Of a stretch of 64,000 nucleotides of DNA, positions 1-11,367 are shown in pieces (the first letter of the stretch is position 1; each line of letters begins with the position of its first letter). The notes below the pieces were generated by a model, which saw only the letters and a list, made by a program, of their open reading frames with translations, searched no databases and was not told where the DNA came from. A program made the position numbers and the translations under genes. The DNA comes from CAYYKK01 sp046351395 (GTDB lineage: Bacteria; Myxococcota_A; Polyangia; Polyangiales; Polyangiaceae), in the NCBI GenBank assembly GCA_046351395.1, contig JAXLYP010000027.1:1-64000 (forward strand). The letters run 5' to 3'.

Positions 1-1045
1 ACCCCTTCGACGCGACTTCACGATGCGCGTGCCCGAACACCACGAGCTCCGTGTCCGTCGACTCGGCGATCGCGACGCCCGCACGCGTGAGCCGCTCGCT
101 CACCGCGCCGCCATAGCGATCGTGCCCGAGCGCCCAGCTCGTCCCCATCACCGCGGCGCCGGCGCCGACGAGCGCGACCGCCGCTCGACGGTGCCGCGTG
201 GCCGCCAGGACGGCGCCCGTCGTGAGCGCCACCGTCGCGGCGACGCGGTCGAGGTAGAGCCGCCGAAACGTGTCGGCGAAGCTCTTCATCGTGGGGGTGC
301 TGGCGTGCTCACGGAGGCGCGCGATGAGATCCGCCTCCACGCCCACGGACTCCGCGAACGCTCGCTCGCGCTCGGTGCCGACGGTCACCTCGTTCGCGTC
401 GTCGTAGAACCGGCCGCTCCGCCCGAGCGCGCGGAACGCCGTTCGAAAGTAGCGGTAGACGACGTAGGGCCCGCGACGGCCATACCACGTGAACGCGGAC
501 ACGAAGAGCTTCAACGGCGTCGCGTCGTTCGCGTTGAGGTACCGGAGCGCGCCCGTCGGCGCGATGAACTCCTCCACGAACTGCACGCCGAGGGAGCGCA
601 CGCAGGGAAAGAGGGGGTGCGACAGCGCGTTGTCCGGATCGTAGAGGTGACCGTGCTCGAGGTGGAGCCCATCGCCCCGCACGAACCACGGTGAGACGCG
701 CACCCGATCGCGCGCGTCCCCGCGCAGCGACAGCGCGTCCAGCACGATGGCGCGCGCCTCGGGCTCGCCGATCGGCGCGTCGTGGTTGCCCGCGACCCAC
801 CACAGCTCGCCCCCGCGGTCGACGTGCTCCCCCAGCGCGGGGATCAGCGGCGAAGCGGCGAGCGCGTGGCGGAGCGCGACGAGCGGCGACTCACCAGGAA
901 AGTCGGCGGACAGATCGAACAAGTCCCCGGCGATCGCGAGGCGCGAGCCCGGGTGCTCGCGCACGAGGCGCGTCAGATCGCTCGAGGTCGCCGCGGATCC
1001 GTCGCGCACGAGGTGCAGGTCGCCGACGGCGAGGGTGGGCCGCAT
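1..1045 (-). CDS. Calcineurin-like metallophosphoesterase, C-terminus cut by window edge
   Basis: This is an open minus-strand frame from an ATG at 1045 running off the left edge (348 codons visible). The metallophosphoesterase motifs appear in order: GDLH (residues 8-11), GDLFD (about 40-44), GNHD (86-89), HGH (131-133) and GHAH (about 338-341). Together they form a dinuclear metal site for phosphoester hydrolysis. Two hydrophobic stretches (about 260-305) lie between the third and last motifs, so the enzyme is probably membrane-bound. The layout resembles UDP-diacylglucosamine hydrolase-like and other membrane phosphoesterases, but the substrate cannot be told. It is divergent from the next gene, with 56 bases between them. 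Confidence 0.82.
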   Translation of the reverse strand, partial: MRPTLAVGDLHLVRDGSAATSSDLTRLVREHPGSRLAIAGDLFDLSADFPGESPLVALRHALAASPLIPALGEHVDRGGELWWVAGNHDAPIGEPEARAIVLDALSLRGDARDRVRVSPWFVRGDGLHLEHGHLYDPDNALSHPLFPCVRSLGVQFVEEFIAPTGALRYLNANDATPLKLFVSAFTWYGRRGPYVVYRYFRTAFRALGRSGRFYDDANEVTVGTERERAFAESVGVEADLIARLREHASTPTMKSFADTFRRLYLDRVAATVALTTGAVLAATRHRRAAVALVGAGAAVMGTSWALGHDRYGGAVSERLTRAGVAIAESTDTELVVFGHAHREVASKG

Positions 1046-1101
1046 CGAGCGGCTGATGGCTAGTAGCGCCGCGACGAGATGTCGATAAGCTTTCCGGCTC
1101 G

Positions 1102-3961
1102 ATGCGCTTCTCCTCGCTACGCGGCGCTCGCCGCTTCACGCGATCGGCGATCTTCGCCGCCCTCGTCGGCCTCTCGAGCGGGTTCGGGACCGCGCCCCTC
1201 TCGGCAACCGCGGCGCCCACCGAGAGCTACGCCGAGGTCGAGCGCCTCGTCTCGCACGGCGACTACCAGGAGGCGATCGCGGCGCTCACCGCGGCCGGAC
1301 CGAAGGACGACCAAGGTCGCCTCCTGCTCGCCGAGTGCTGGTTGCGCGTCGGCAAGTACGCCGAAGCGGCCGAGCTCGCGAAGAAGATCTCGGAGAAGGC
1401 GTACGCGAACGAAGCGATCACGGTCCGCGCGGAAGCCCAGTTCACCATGGGGAAACGCGACGAGGCGGTCACGACGCTGAGCGCGCTCGATGGTGACGAC
1501 GACGCGCACCGCGCTCACCTGATGCTCGGGGAGTTCTTGATCCGAATGGGCAAACAGGCCGAGGCGTCGAGCCCCACCGGTCCGCTCACGAAGATCGTCG
1601 ATGCGTACAACGCGCGGCCCCCGCGCATCACGTCGTCCGACGCCGAAGCCCTCACGCGGGGCGCGCGGGCACCTCCGCTACCCCGAGGACGCGAACCTCG
1701 CCTATCAGCAGGCGGACAAGGCGGGCGGCAAGGCCCGCCTCGAAACGCTCCTCGATCGAGCGGAGCTCTTCCTCGACAAGTACGATCCCGGCAAGGCCGG
1801 GGCGGCGGTGCTGGCCGCCGCGAAGATCGCTCCCGGGGATCCCCGTGTGCGCGTCGCCCTCGCTCGCGTGAAGCTCGAAGACGCGATGGACTTCGACGCG
1901 GCGGAGTCCGAGATCGCGAAGGCGCTCGAGGTCAACCCGAACCTCGCCTCCGCGTACTTCGTCCGGGCCGGGCTCGCGCTGCGCGACCTCGACACGGACG
2001 CGGCCGACAAGGCGGTCGACGCCGGGCTCGCCACGAACCCCAAGGATCTCGAGCTCCTCTCGATGAAGGCGACGATCCGGTTCCTCGCGGACGATCCGGC
2101 CGGGTTCGAGAAGTACAAGAAGCAGGTCTTCGAGCTGGATCCCGAGTTCTCGACGTTCTTCCTGATCCTCGCGGAGTACGCGGAGTGGGAGCACCGCTAC
2201 GAGGACATCGTCCGCTTCATGGAGGAGGCGACGACGATCGACAAGGAGGACGCGAAGGCGTGGGCCGAGCTCGGTTTGAACCGCATCCGTGGCGGGAAGG
2301 AGGAGCAGGGCCTCGAGGCGCTGAAGAAGGCGTGGAGCATGGACGAGTACAACGTCCGCGTCTTCAACACGCTGAACCTCTACGACGACAGCATCGCGAA
2401 CGACTACACGACCGTCGACGGGACGACGTTCCGGATCCGGTACTCGAAGCAAGAGAAGCCCATCCTCGAGCGCTACGTCCCGAAGATGCTCGACGAGGCG
2501 TGGGGCTCGATGGTGAGCCGCTACAAGTTCACGCCCGAGAAGCCCGTCCAGGTCGAGCTCTACGCGGACGGCGAGCACTTCAGCGTCCGCACGAGCGGCC
2601 TACCGAACGTCGGCATTCAGGGGGTGTGCTTCGGGCACACGCTCGCGCTCCTCAGCCCGGCCGCCGCGCCCTTCAACTGGGGGAACGTGCTCTGGCACGA
2701 GCTCGGGCACGTGTTCGCGATCCAGCTCTCGAAGAACCACGTGCCTCGCTGGTTCACCGAGGGGCTGAGCGAGTACGAGACGATCGTGCGGCGCCCGGAG
2801 TGGCAGCGCGAGGAGGACCCAGCGCTCTTCTCGGGGCTGAAGCGCGGAAAGATCCCAGCCGTCGCGTCGTTCAACCGCGCCTTCACGCACGTCGACAGCG
2901 TCCAGGACGTCACGATGGCGTACTACGCCGCAAGCCAGATCATCGTCTTCATCGCGGACAAGTACGGGTTCGACAAAGTCGTCGCGATGCTCCCGCTCTG
3001 GGGCAAGGGCGAGCGCACGCCGGACGTCGTCCAGCACGCGCTCGGCATCAGCGCGTCCGAGCTCGACAAACAGTACCGCGCGTGGCTCGAGACGAAGCTC
3101 GCGCGTTACTCGTCCGAGTACGTGTTCGATCAGCACGCCCCTCCCCTCGAGGACGCCGAGGCCGCGCTGAAGGACGGTGGCGCGACGCCGCGCGAGGAGG
3201 TCGAGGTCGCGCTCGGTCTCTTGCGCGACGGCAAGACTCCGGAGGCCACGGCAGCGCTCAACGAGGCGCTCCGGATGGATCCGAAGTTCCCCGACGCAAA
3301 CTACGTGTTCGGGCAGCTCGCGCTCGAGGACGAAAAGTTCGCGGACGCGCAGAAGTACTTCGAGAAGCTCGTGGCGGACGGCTACGACGGGTTCTCGATC
3401 CAGATGAAGCTCGTCCAGGTCGCCGGCGCGAAGGACGACGACGAGGGGGCGCGCAAACACCTCGAGGCTGCGTCCAAGTTCGACCCTTCGCAGAGCGAGC
3501 CGGTCGCGATGCTCGAGCTGCTCGACGAGAAGCACGGAGACAGCCCCGGGGCGATGGACATGCTCCGCAAGTACACGCTGCTCGAGCAGCACGATCGCGA
3601 GGCGTGGGGAAAGCTCCTCGAGGGGCTCGTCTCGCGCGGGCAGTGGACGGAGGGCGCGAAGGTCGGGGAGAGCGCGATCTTCGTCGACGTCGCAAACCCC
3701 GAGATCCATCGGCTCTACGCGCGCTGCCTCGCGCGCCTCGGGCGGTTCATCTCGGCGATCTACGAGTACAACAGCGCCATCATCGCGGGCGCCGATCCCG
3801 AGATGCAGATCGAGATCTACACGGAGCTCATCAAGGGCTACGAGAAGCTCGGCGAGAAGGCGATGGCCGACAAAGCGAAGGGATACCTCAAGCTCGCGGA
3901 GAAGCACGCGAAGCAGAGCAAGGACAGCCCGAAGCCAGGCTCGACCGCTCCGGTCGAGTGA
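1102..3961 (+). CDS. TPR protein with peptidase-MA (gluzincin) domain, interrupted by a +1 frameshift
   Basis: Two frames make one protein. The first starts at ATG 1102 with a basic, hydrophobic signal peptide (residues 1-38, cleavage near ATAAP) and TPR-like helices. Near the G-run at 1658-1661 the coding frame moves by one base and continues to TGA at 3961. Removing one G gives a continuous protein of about 952 residues. Near 2696-2710 it has HELGH, followed about 20 residues later by TEGLSEYE. That is the HExxH plus downstream Glu signature of M1-like peptidase-MA metalloproteases. TPR repeats lie on both sides. It is probably exported and acts in the periplasm or at the surface; the substrate is unknown. 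It ends 20 bases before the convergent regulator. The break may be a sequencing error or a real mutation. Confidence 0.8.
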
Positions 3962-3981
3962 GCCGAGCGGCGCTCGGGGAG

Positions 3982-5361
<1,380 letters not shown>

Positions 5362-5681
5362 GGGTTTGATTCAGCTTTCTGCCGCGCATCCGCGGCGTCC
5401 CTCAAGGCCCTCGTTCGAGGCCTACGTACAGAACCCCTGGGCCGCTCGTCGTTCGTCCCGACCCCAACGGAGGCACGCCCTCGTACGCCGGGGGATTCCC
5501 CAGGTCGGCACGGCTGCCCTCGGACAGAAGGGTCGCTGCGGCTGCGACGAAGGAGCCGAAAGGGCCCGCGCCGGGCGCCTCGATCGCAGGTATCCACGGA
5601 CCATCCGCGACCCACGATACGGTGGCTCATCCCTCGGCGGAACTGTTGGGTGGCGGGCCGACTATGATAGCGTGTTGAGCA
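5362..5681. other. 320-base divergent intergenic region
   Basis: No gene is supported here. It separates the sigma-54 activator (leftward) from the DUF4388 gene (rightward), so it should hold promoters for both. A short hairpin (AGGCC-CTCG / CGAG-GCCT) spans 5405-5423. A TATGAT element at 5663-5668, 14 bases before the downstream start codon, could be a -10 box, but I see no good -35. I did not find a convincing TGGCAC-N5-TTGC sigma-54 site. Confidence 0.4.
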
Positions 5682-7514
5682 ATGTATCCGGACCTCCCGC
5701 CGGCGGCGGAAGGCGAGCTCGGGCAAACCCCGTTCGCGCACCTCATGGTGTATGCGCTGGACAAGCGCATCACGGGGGAGCTGTTCCTCGCGGAGGTCAA
5801 CGAGGACGGCGCCGACGGGCCGTGCCACGTGATGCGGTTCGAGGCGGGTGTGCCGACCAAGATCAAGGTCGGCGACACGTTCGCGCGCCTCGGCGAGCTC
5901 CTGATCGAGGGGGGTCACGTCAAACAAGACGCGCTCGAGGGCGCCCTCGCGATCGGTGGGGGCCTGCTCGGCGACATGCTGATCTTGGGGGGAGCCGTCG
6001 AGTCGACCGTCGTCGAGGAGGCGCTCGTGAGGCAGTTCGAGCGCAGGATCGCACGGTTCTTCGCGTTGTCGCCGGCGACGCGCTTCAAGTACTTCGACAA
6101 GGCGGAGACGCTCGTCCACTGGGGCGGCGAGCCCTCGCGCCAGGATCCGTTTCGCCTCTTGTGGCTGGGCGTTCAGGCGCACGGAGAGTGCTCCACCCTC
6201 ATGGGGCCGACGCTCGACCTCCTTCGAGACGCCCCGCTCGCGATCCACCCGCGCGCCCCGCACGCCCGTTTCGGGTTCGACGGCGGAGCCCTCGACGTGG
6301 TGGACGTGCTCACGATCGAACCGACCCCCTACGAAGAGATCCTGAAGCTCGAAACCGCGCCCCCCGAGCTGGTTCAAAAGGTCATCTACGCGCTGATGAT
6401 CACCAAACAGCTGGATCTCGGGAAGGGCGGCCTTCCCATCGGCGTCGAAGATCGCCCAGCGACGGTCGCGAAGGTCCAACTCCAAAAGACGATGACCCGG
6501 CGTGGGGCCGCGATCGACGCCCCGGCCGAGGACCGGACGCCGATTCGACCGATCACGATTCGGCGAGGGTCCCAGGGCACGTTCGAGGTGATCCCACGGG
6601 AAGAGGATCTCGCTCCCTCGAGCACGAACAGCGAAGCCGAGGCGCCGTCGCAGGCGCCCGCGACCGCAGCGCCGCGGAGTCCGCGGCGCGAGTCAGAGGC
6701 TCAGGATGCGCCACCGAGCAGCAATCCAAAGGCGGAGGCGTCCGCTGGAGCCGAAGAGCGCGCCCCGCGGCGCGACAGCGGGAGAATCCAGCTCACGCCC
6801 CCTCCCGTTCCCGAAGCTCGCGCGTCGCGCCCCGACAGCGGGCGCATCGATCTGAAGCCGGTGCCCGCTGCACCCGCATCGGCACCCGCACCCGCCTCGG
6901 ATCCGGGGAGGTCTTCGTCGCCGCCCTCCGAGGCACGAAGCTCGTCCCCCGATCTCGGCCCGAAGAAGGACACGCCGTTCCGCATCCCGTCCCCGAAAGG
7001 GTCGGCTTCGAAGGCGTCCCCTCCCCCGTCGTCCGCCGCGCCGATTTCGCCGCCCGTCGAGAAAGAGGAGCCCTCGCAGCAGCGGCTGATCGCAGAGGCC
7101 GTACGTGGGATGCCGCTCGCCTCGCTGATCAAGCTCGCGCTCGATCGGCTCGACGAGAAGGATTCGAAGGGAGCCCTCGAGGTCTGCAAGATCGCGCGTG
7201 AGGCGGATCCCAACAACAACGACGTGCGCGCGATCGCCATCTGGGCGGCCTCGCAGCGCCCGAGCGCGGATCTGAAGCTCTTCACGATCGAGCTGGACGA
7301 AGCGATCCAGGAGAAGGACAGCTCGCTCGCGCGGATCGTTCGTGGCGTGCTCCGCAGGCGCCTCGGCGAGGACCGCGGCGCCGTCGCGGATCTTCGCCGC
7401 GCCGTGGAGCTCGACCCGACGAGCGAGAGGGCGAAGCGAGAGCTCGCGCAGCTCGAGCGGGTCACGAGCGAAGCGGCGAACACGGGGATCATCAAGCGGC
7501 TGTTTCGGCGCTGA
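5682..7514 (+). CDS. DUF4388 (PATAN-like) regulatory protein with proline-rich linker and TPR tail
   Basis: The protein has 610 residues. The N-terminus (about 10-100) has the DUF4388 pattern, GELGQTPFAHLMVYALDKRI followed by TGELFL, found in many myxobacterial signalling proteins. A middle region (about 100-270) carries further helices. A low-complexity Pro/Ala/Ser/Glu linker (about 300-460) has repeated DSGRI pieces. The last 130 residues form TPR-like helices ending in KRLFRR. There is no signal peptide or membrane segment, so it is cytoplasmic. DUF4388 proteins usually sit near two-component or kinase genes; here the divergent neighbour is an NtrC regulator. Biochemical function is unknown. 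Confidence 0.82.
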   Translation: MYPDLPPAAEGELGQTPFAHLMVYALDKRITGELFLAEVNEDGADGPCHVMRFEAGVPTKIKVGDTFARLGELLIEGGHVKQDALEGALAIGGGLLGDMLILGGAVESTVVEEALVRQFERRIARFFALSPATRFKYFDKAETLVHWGGEPSRQDPFRLLWLGVQAHGECSTLMGPTLDLLRDAPLAIHPRAPHARFGFDGGALDVVDVLTIEPTPYEEILKLETAPPELVQKVIYALMITKQLDLGKGGLPIGVEDRPATVAKVQLQKTMTRRGAAIDAPAEDRTPIRPITIRRGSQGTFEVIPREEDLAPSSTNSEAEAPSQAPATAAPRSPRRESEAQDAPPSSNPKAEASAGAEERAPRRDSGRIQLTPPPVPEARASRPDSGRIDLKPVPAAPASAPAPASDPGRSSSPPSEARSSSPDLGPKKDTPFRIPSPKGSASKASPPPSSAAPISPPVEKEEPSQQRLIAEAVRGMPLASLIKLALDRLDEKDSKGALEVCKIAREADPNNNDVRAIAIWAASQRPSADLKLFTIELDEAIQEKDSSLARIVRGVLRRRLGEDRGAVADLRRAVELDPTSERAKRELAQLERVTSEAANTGIIKRLFRR

Positions 7515-7708
7515 CGGGCGGCGAGCGGCGCCTTCCTGCGCCTCTGGGTGTCTCTCTCCGAGACGAACGACCGCGTGGCGCGCTCGCGCGGGCGAGGCGT
7601 CGCTGGCGACGGCGCGAGTTCGAACGGCCGGCGTGTCGACGAACTGCTTCGATTGATTGCCACGATTGTTATGCGCCCCGGCTTTGGCGATCTCGCTCGC
7701 GGTGTGTC

Positions 7709-8269
7709 ATGATCGACAGGCCCATGGGGAACGAGATCAACGGCCGGGCGAGCAAGCGAGCGATCATGAAGCGGCGCGCGGCGCGCCAGTTCAACGACAT
7801 GCTGCTCGGATCCACCACGAGCGCGCTCGACGGCCGGACGGCCAAGCGCCGCGCCCGGATCCTCGCGGAGCTCAAGGCGGGGGCCTCGCGCGCCGCGAAG
7901 AAGCCGCTCAAACCAATCGACGTTCTGCTGCGCGTTCAATCCTTGATCGATCTCGGGGAACCGCTCGCCTCCATCAAGAAGGCGATCGGCACCGTGAAGA
8001 GCGCACCGCGAACGGCGGAGCTGGAGCAGGGCCTCCGGTCGCTGCACGAGGCGTACGGGTTCTCCCCGGACGCGTACGCGTTCGTCGGGATCGACGAGGC
8101 GACGCTCCGCAGGGCGGGGATCCGCGGCCCCGCGCCCCGGAAAGGCGCGTCGGGCGCGGGCGCGACGCGGCCGCTGCACAAGACGACGCCCCAGAAGGCC
8201 TCGCTCCGCCGAGCTTCGCTCCCCAAGACGGCACGACCTCGGAGCGCATCCGCTGGTCGCGCGGCTTGA
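7709..8269 (+). CDS. Small basic protein of unknown function
   Basis: The protein has 186 residues and is rich in Arg, Lys and Ala. I do not recognise a family. The first 130 residues look folded and mostly helical. From about residue 140 the sequence is a disordered basic tail (RKGASGAGATRPLHKTTPQK) that could bind nucleic acid, which is inference. ATG 7724 (MGNEING) is an alternative start. The TGA at 8267-8269 overlaps a possible TTG start (8266) for the prolyl isomerase downstream, so the two may be co-transcribed. Confidence 0.6.
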   Translation: MIDRPMGNEINGRASKRAIMKRRAARQFNDMLLGSTTSALDGRTAKRRARILAELKAGASRAAKKPLKPIDVLLRVQSLIDLGEPLASIKKAIGTVKSAPRTAELEQGLRSLHEAYGFSPDAYAFVGIDEATLRRAGIRGPAPRKGASGAGATRPLHKTTPQKASLRRASLPKTARPRSASAGRAA

Positions 8270-8361
8270 CCGGCCCGAGCCTCGAAAGTACGTCTTCGGC
8301 GTGGGCCTCGCGTCGAAGCGTTCGCACCGGAGAATCGCCGCTGGCCTCGGCCCAGCCGCGC

Positions 8362-9381
8362 TTGGTGTTCGCGCTCCTCGGCGCTGGGGATTGGGGGAAC
8401 CCGCCGCGGACCTCGTGCTCGCGCCCCCGGAGGAGCGCGCAGCCTGCGCCGCCCCTCGACGGGGCGATGGTCGTCGCCCGCGTCGGCAGCGAGGTCGTGA
8501 CGGCGGCGGATCTCGAGCGCCGGCTCCGCGCGCTGCCCCCGTACTCGCTCAAGGACTACGGGTCCTCGCCGCGCGAGATCCGAAAGAACTTCCTCGACCG
8601 CGTCATGGTGCGGGAGATCGTCCTCACGCTCGGCGCGATCGACGCGGGGTTCGAGAAGCACCCCGAGATCTCCGATCGAACGCGCAGCATCCTGCGGACG
8701 TCCGTGATCGATCAGGTGAAGGAGCAGGTGCTCGCCGAGCCGGTGACGGACGAGGCGGTGCGCGCATACTACGATGCGAACAAGGACAAGTTCGTCGCGC
8801 CCAAGCGGATCGCGGTCTGGCGCATCCTCGTCGGGAGCGAGGCCGAGGCGCGCGAGATCATCGGTGAGATGAAGCAGGGGGCCACGCTCGACGTGAAGAA
8901 GTGGGGGCAGCTCGCACGCGACAAGTCGCTCGACAAGATGACCGCCATGAAGTCCGGGAACATCGGCTTCCTGAACCCGGACGGGACGACCGCGCAGCCC
9001 GAGCTGAAGTACGACCCCGGGATATACGATCGAGCGGACAAAGTGCAGGACGGCGAGCTCGTCGACGAGCCGGTGAAGGAGGGCGAGCAGTGGGCCGTCG
9101 TCTGGCGGAAGCAGGCGATGAAAGCCGTCTCGAGATCCATCGAGCTCGAGTCGAGCACGATCCGCTCCGCCATCCTCGACGAGAAGGTTCGTAAGCTGAT
9201 GAACGATCTCCTGTCGAAGCTGCGTTCGGAGCACGTCCCCGAGGTGCACCCCGAGTTGGTCGATACGCTGACGGTCTCGGACACGGGCGAGGTGGAGCGG
9301 GTCAGCAGGCCCGGCGTCTTGCCGCGACCGAAGCGCGTCGTCGAGACGACACCGATCGAGACGCCGATTGGTCCTCGCTGA
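8362..9381 (+). CDS. Parvulin/SurA-type peptidyl-prolyl cis-trans isomerase, start uncertain
   Basis: The confident core begins at ATG 8467 (VVARVGSEVVTAADLERRL), a SurA-like N-terminal chaperone segment. A parvulin-type domain follows, with IAVWRILVGSEAEAREI, then a GNIGFL motif and GELVDEPVKEGEQWAVVW near its end. It should assist folding of exported or outer membrane proteins. An export signal is expected but not clean. Upstream of 8467 the frame stays open with high GC at third positions, and TTG 8362 starts a hydrophobic segment (VFALLGAG) before Pro-rich sequence. TTG 8266, overlapping the previous stop, is another choice. A frame error near the G-runs at 8386-8397 could also hide the true signal peptide. 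Confidence 0.75.
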   Translation: MVFALLGAGDWGNPPRTSCSRPRRSAQPAPPLDGAMVVARVGSEVVTAADLERRLRALPPYSLKDYGSSPREIRKNFLDRVMVREIVLTLGAIDAGFEKHPEISDRTRSILRTSVIDQVKEQVLAEPVTDEAVRAYYDANKDKFVAPKRIAVWRILVGSEAEAREIIGEMKQGATLDVKKWGQLARDKSLDKMTAMKSGNIGFLNPDGTTAQPELKYDPGIYDRADKVQDGELVDEPVKEGEQWAVVWRKQAMKAVSRSIELESSTIRSAILDEKVRKLMNDLLSKLRSEHVPEVHPELVDTLTVSDTGEVERVSRPGVLPRPKRVVETTPIETPIGPR

Positions 9382-9546
9382 GTCCTCGTCGCGGACCACG
9401 CCAGGACGACATTCGGCTCTCGCGAAGCGATCGGCGCTCACGCACGTCGCCTGAAAGCGCCGCGTGGCTGGAGGGACCGAGTCTGAAGGGAGCTCCTGCG
9501 GCGCGCTCGCCTTGAAAGCGAAAGCCGGCTTGGGCACCCTAGGCGA

Positions 9547-11367
9547 GTGAGAGCACAGGAAGCCGGCTCGGGCGCACGTCCCCTCCTCGTCGCGTTCCTC
9601 CTCGCGGCTCTCCTCGCCGTCGTCGGGCGCGCCGCAGAGGCGCAGCCCGCGCCGGTCCCGCCCAAGCCTCCGTTCGGCGCACCCGCGAAGCCGGCGCCTC
9701 AGCCGCCCGCATCCGCGTCGGCCGCCGCGGTCGGCTCCAGCTCTGCCGCCGCTCCCGTCGCGGCTTCGGCGCCCGCCGCGCCGAGCGAGATCCCCGCCGC
9801 GCCTCCGACCGTCGCCACCGCGGCACCGCCCCCACCCGTCGTGACGCTGCCGCCTCCGCCCGTCGCGACGATCCCGCTCGCGCCGACGACGACCGCGAGC
9901 GCGGCGCCGATCCCCTCGGCGTCGATCACCGAAGCGAAGGCGGCGGAGCCCGTCAACGCGGCCGTCATGCTGCACGACACGAACGTCGTCACGCTCCACC
10001 TCGCCTACCGCGGGGAGAGCGCGGAGCAGCGCGCGAAGGCGGCGTCGAAGGCGCTCGAGGAGGCCGCCGACGACGCGAAGCCCGAGGACGTCCGCACGGA
10101 GCCCGCGCTCGACGCGGACGGGACGACGGTGGAGGTGGTCTACGTGGGCAAGGCGCCCATCCTGCGCCTCACGAAGGACGATGCGGCCGCGTCGAACGCG
10201 CCGCTCACCGAGTACGCCGACGCCGTCGCGCAGTCGCTGCGCAAGGCGATCAAGGCGGAGAAGGAGCGCTCGGCGCTCGCGAGCAAGATCTTCTCGATCT
10301 CCCTCGTCGTGCTGCTCTTCGTCGCGATGATCTTCTTGGTCCGGAAGATCGGAGATCTCGCGCAGCGCGCGAACGTTTGGATCGAAGAGCACCCCGAACG
10401 TATCCCAGCGATCCGAGTGCGCTCCCTCGAGGTCGTCCACCCCGTCACGCTCCGCGGAGGCATCACCGTCGCGTTGAGCGGTGGCAAGTGGGTCGCGCAG
10501 ATCGGGATCGTCTACCTCTGGGTCATCGTCGCGCTCTCGATGTTCGAATCGACGCGGAAGTACACGTCGCGGCTCACGGGGTTCATCGTCGAGCCCTTCG
10601 GGGCGATGATGTCCCGCGTCGCGAACACGCTCCCGCTCTTTTTGGTGGGCGCGATCGCGGTCATCGCCGTCGCGATCCTCCTCCGCGTCGTGCAGCTGTT
10701 CTTCGAGAGCGTCTCGAACGGGCAGACGACGGTGAGCTGGCTGCCCGCGGATCTCGCGAAGCCGACGAGCATCCTCGCGCGCGTCGGCATCGTCCTCGTC
10801 GGGCTCATCTTCGCCGCGCCCCTGATCACGGGGAACGTGGAGGGTGCGCTCCCGCGGGTCGGTCTCGTCGCGATGTGCGCGATGGGGGTCGCCGCGGTCC
10901 CCCTCGCCGCGACGGCCATCCTCGGGGTCGTCGTGGTCTATGGTCGGAGGCTGAAGCTCGGCGAGTTCATCGAGCTCGACGGGAGGGAGGGGAAGCTCGC
11001 GAAGCTCGGTTTCCTCGACGTGACGGTGCGCGGGGACGACGGCGTGGAGACGAGGATCCCCCACCTCCTCTGGTTGATCCGCTCGACGCGGGTGATGGGC
11101 CCCACGCCGCGCACCGCGGTGCGCGTGAGCTTCGCGCGCGAGCTCTACGGCCCCGAGCTCCGCGAGCGCCTCATGGCCGGGCTCACCGAGATCGGCGCGG
11201 AGCCCCAGGTCGAGGTCGTCGCCATCGAGACCGCGTCCGTCACGCTCGCGCTCTCGGTGCGAGCGAGCGAGAGCGTGAAGGCCCGCCTGCACGACTTCGT
11301 GCTCGAGGCGACACGCTGGGCGAAGCCGCCGATCACTCCGACCGGTGGTTCGGCGCGACCGGGATGA
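9547..11367 (+). CDS. MscS-family mechanosensitive ion channel protein with Pro/Ala-rich periplasmic segment
   Basis: The protein has 606 residues from a GTG at 9547, the first in-frame start before a good signal peptide (LLVAFLLAALLAVVGRAAEA). A 100-residue Pro/Ala-rich stretch follows, then a small globular part, then several membrane helices (about 255-470). The MscS core is visible: a Gly/Ala-rich pore helix ending in AILGVVVVYGRR, then the beta domain with KLGEFIELDGREGKLAKLGF and RIPHLLWL. It opens under membrane tension to release osmolytes. The last 35 bases overlap the end of the convergent lipoprotein gene. Confidence 0.87.
   Translation: MRAQEAGSGARPLLVAFLLAALLAVVGRAAEAQPAPVPPKPPFGAPAKPAPQPPASASAAAVGSSSAAAPVAASAPAAPSEIPAAPPTVATAAPPPPVVTLPPPPVATIPLAPTTTASAAPIPSASITEAKAAEPVNAAVMLHDTNVVTLHLAYRGESAEQRAKAASKALEEAADDAKPEDVRTEPALDADGTTVEVVYVGKAPILRLTKDDAAASNAPLTEYADAVAQSLRKAIKAEKERSALASKIFSISLVVLLFVAMIFLVRKIGDLAQRANVWIEEHPERIPAIRVRSLEVVHPVTLRGGITVALSGGKWVAQIGIVYLWVIVALSMFESTRKYTSRLTGFIVEPFGAMMSRVANTLPLFLVGAIAVIAVAILLRVVQLFFESVSNGQTTVSWLPADLAKPTSILARVGIVLVGLIFAAPLITGNVEGALPRVGLVAMCAMGVAAVPLAATAILGVVVVYGRRLKLGEFIELDGREGKLAKLGFLDVTVRGDDGVETRIPHLLWLIRSTRVMGPTPRTAVRVSFARELYGPELRERLMAGLTEIGAEPQVEVVAIETASVTLALSVRASESVKARLHDFVLEATRWAKPPITPTGGSARPG

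Noticed and set aside
7600..7720. A tRNA gene suspected from GAGTTCGAAC near 7612
   Set aside because: No matching acceptor or anticodon stem could be formed around the T-loop-like sequence.
7936..11292. A long minus-strand frame of over 1100 codons opposite the prolyl isomerase and MscS genes
   Set aside because: Composition is almost only Arg, Asp, Glu, Leu and His, the usual antisense shadow of GC-rich genes; the plus-strand genes have recognisable families.
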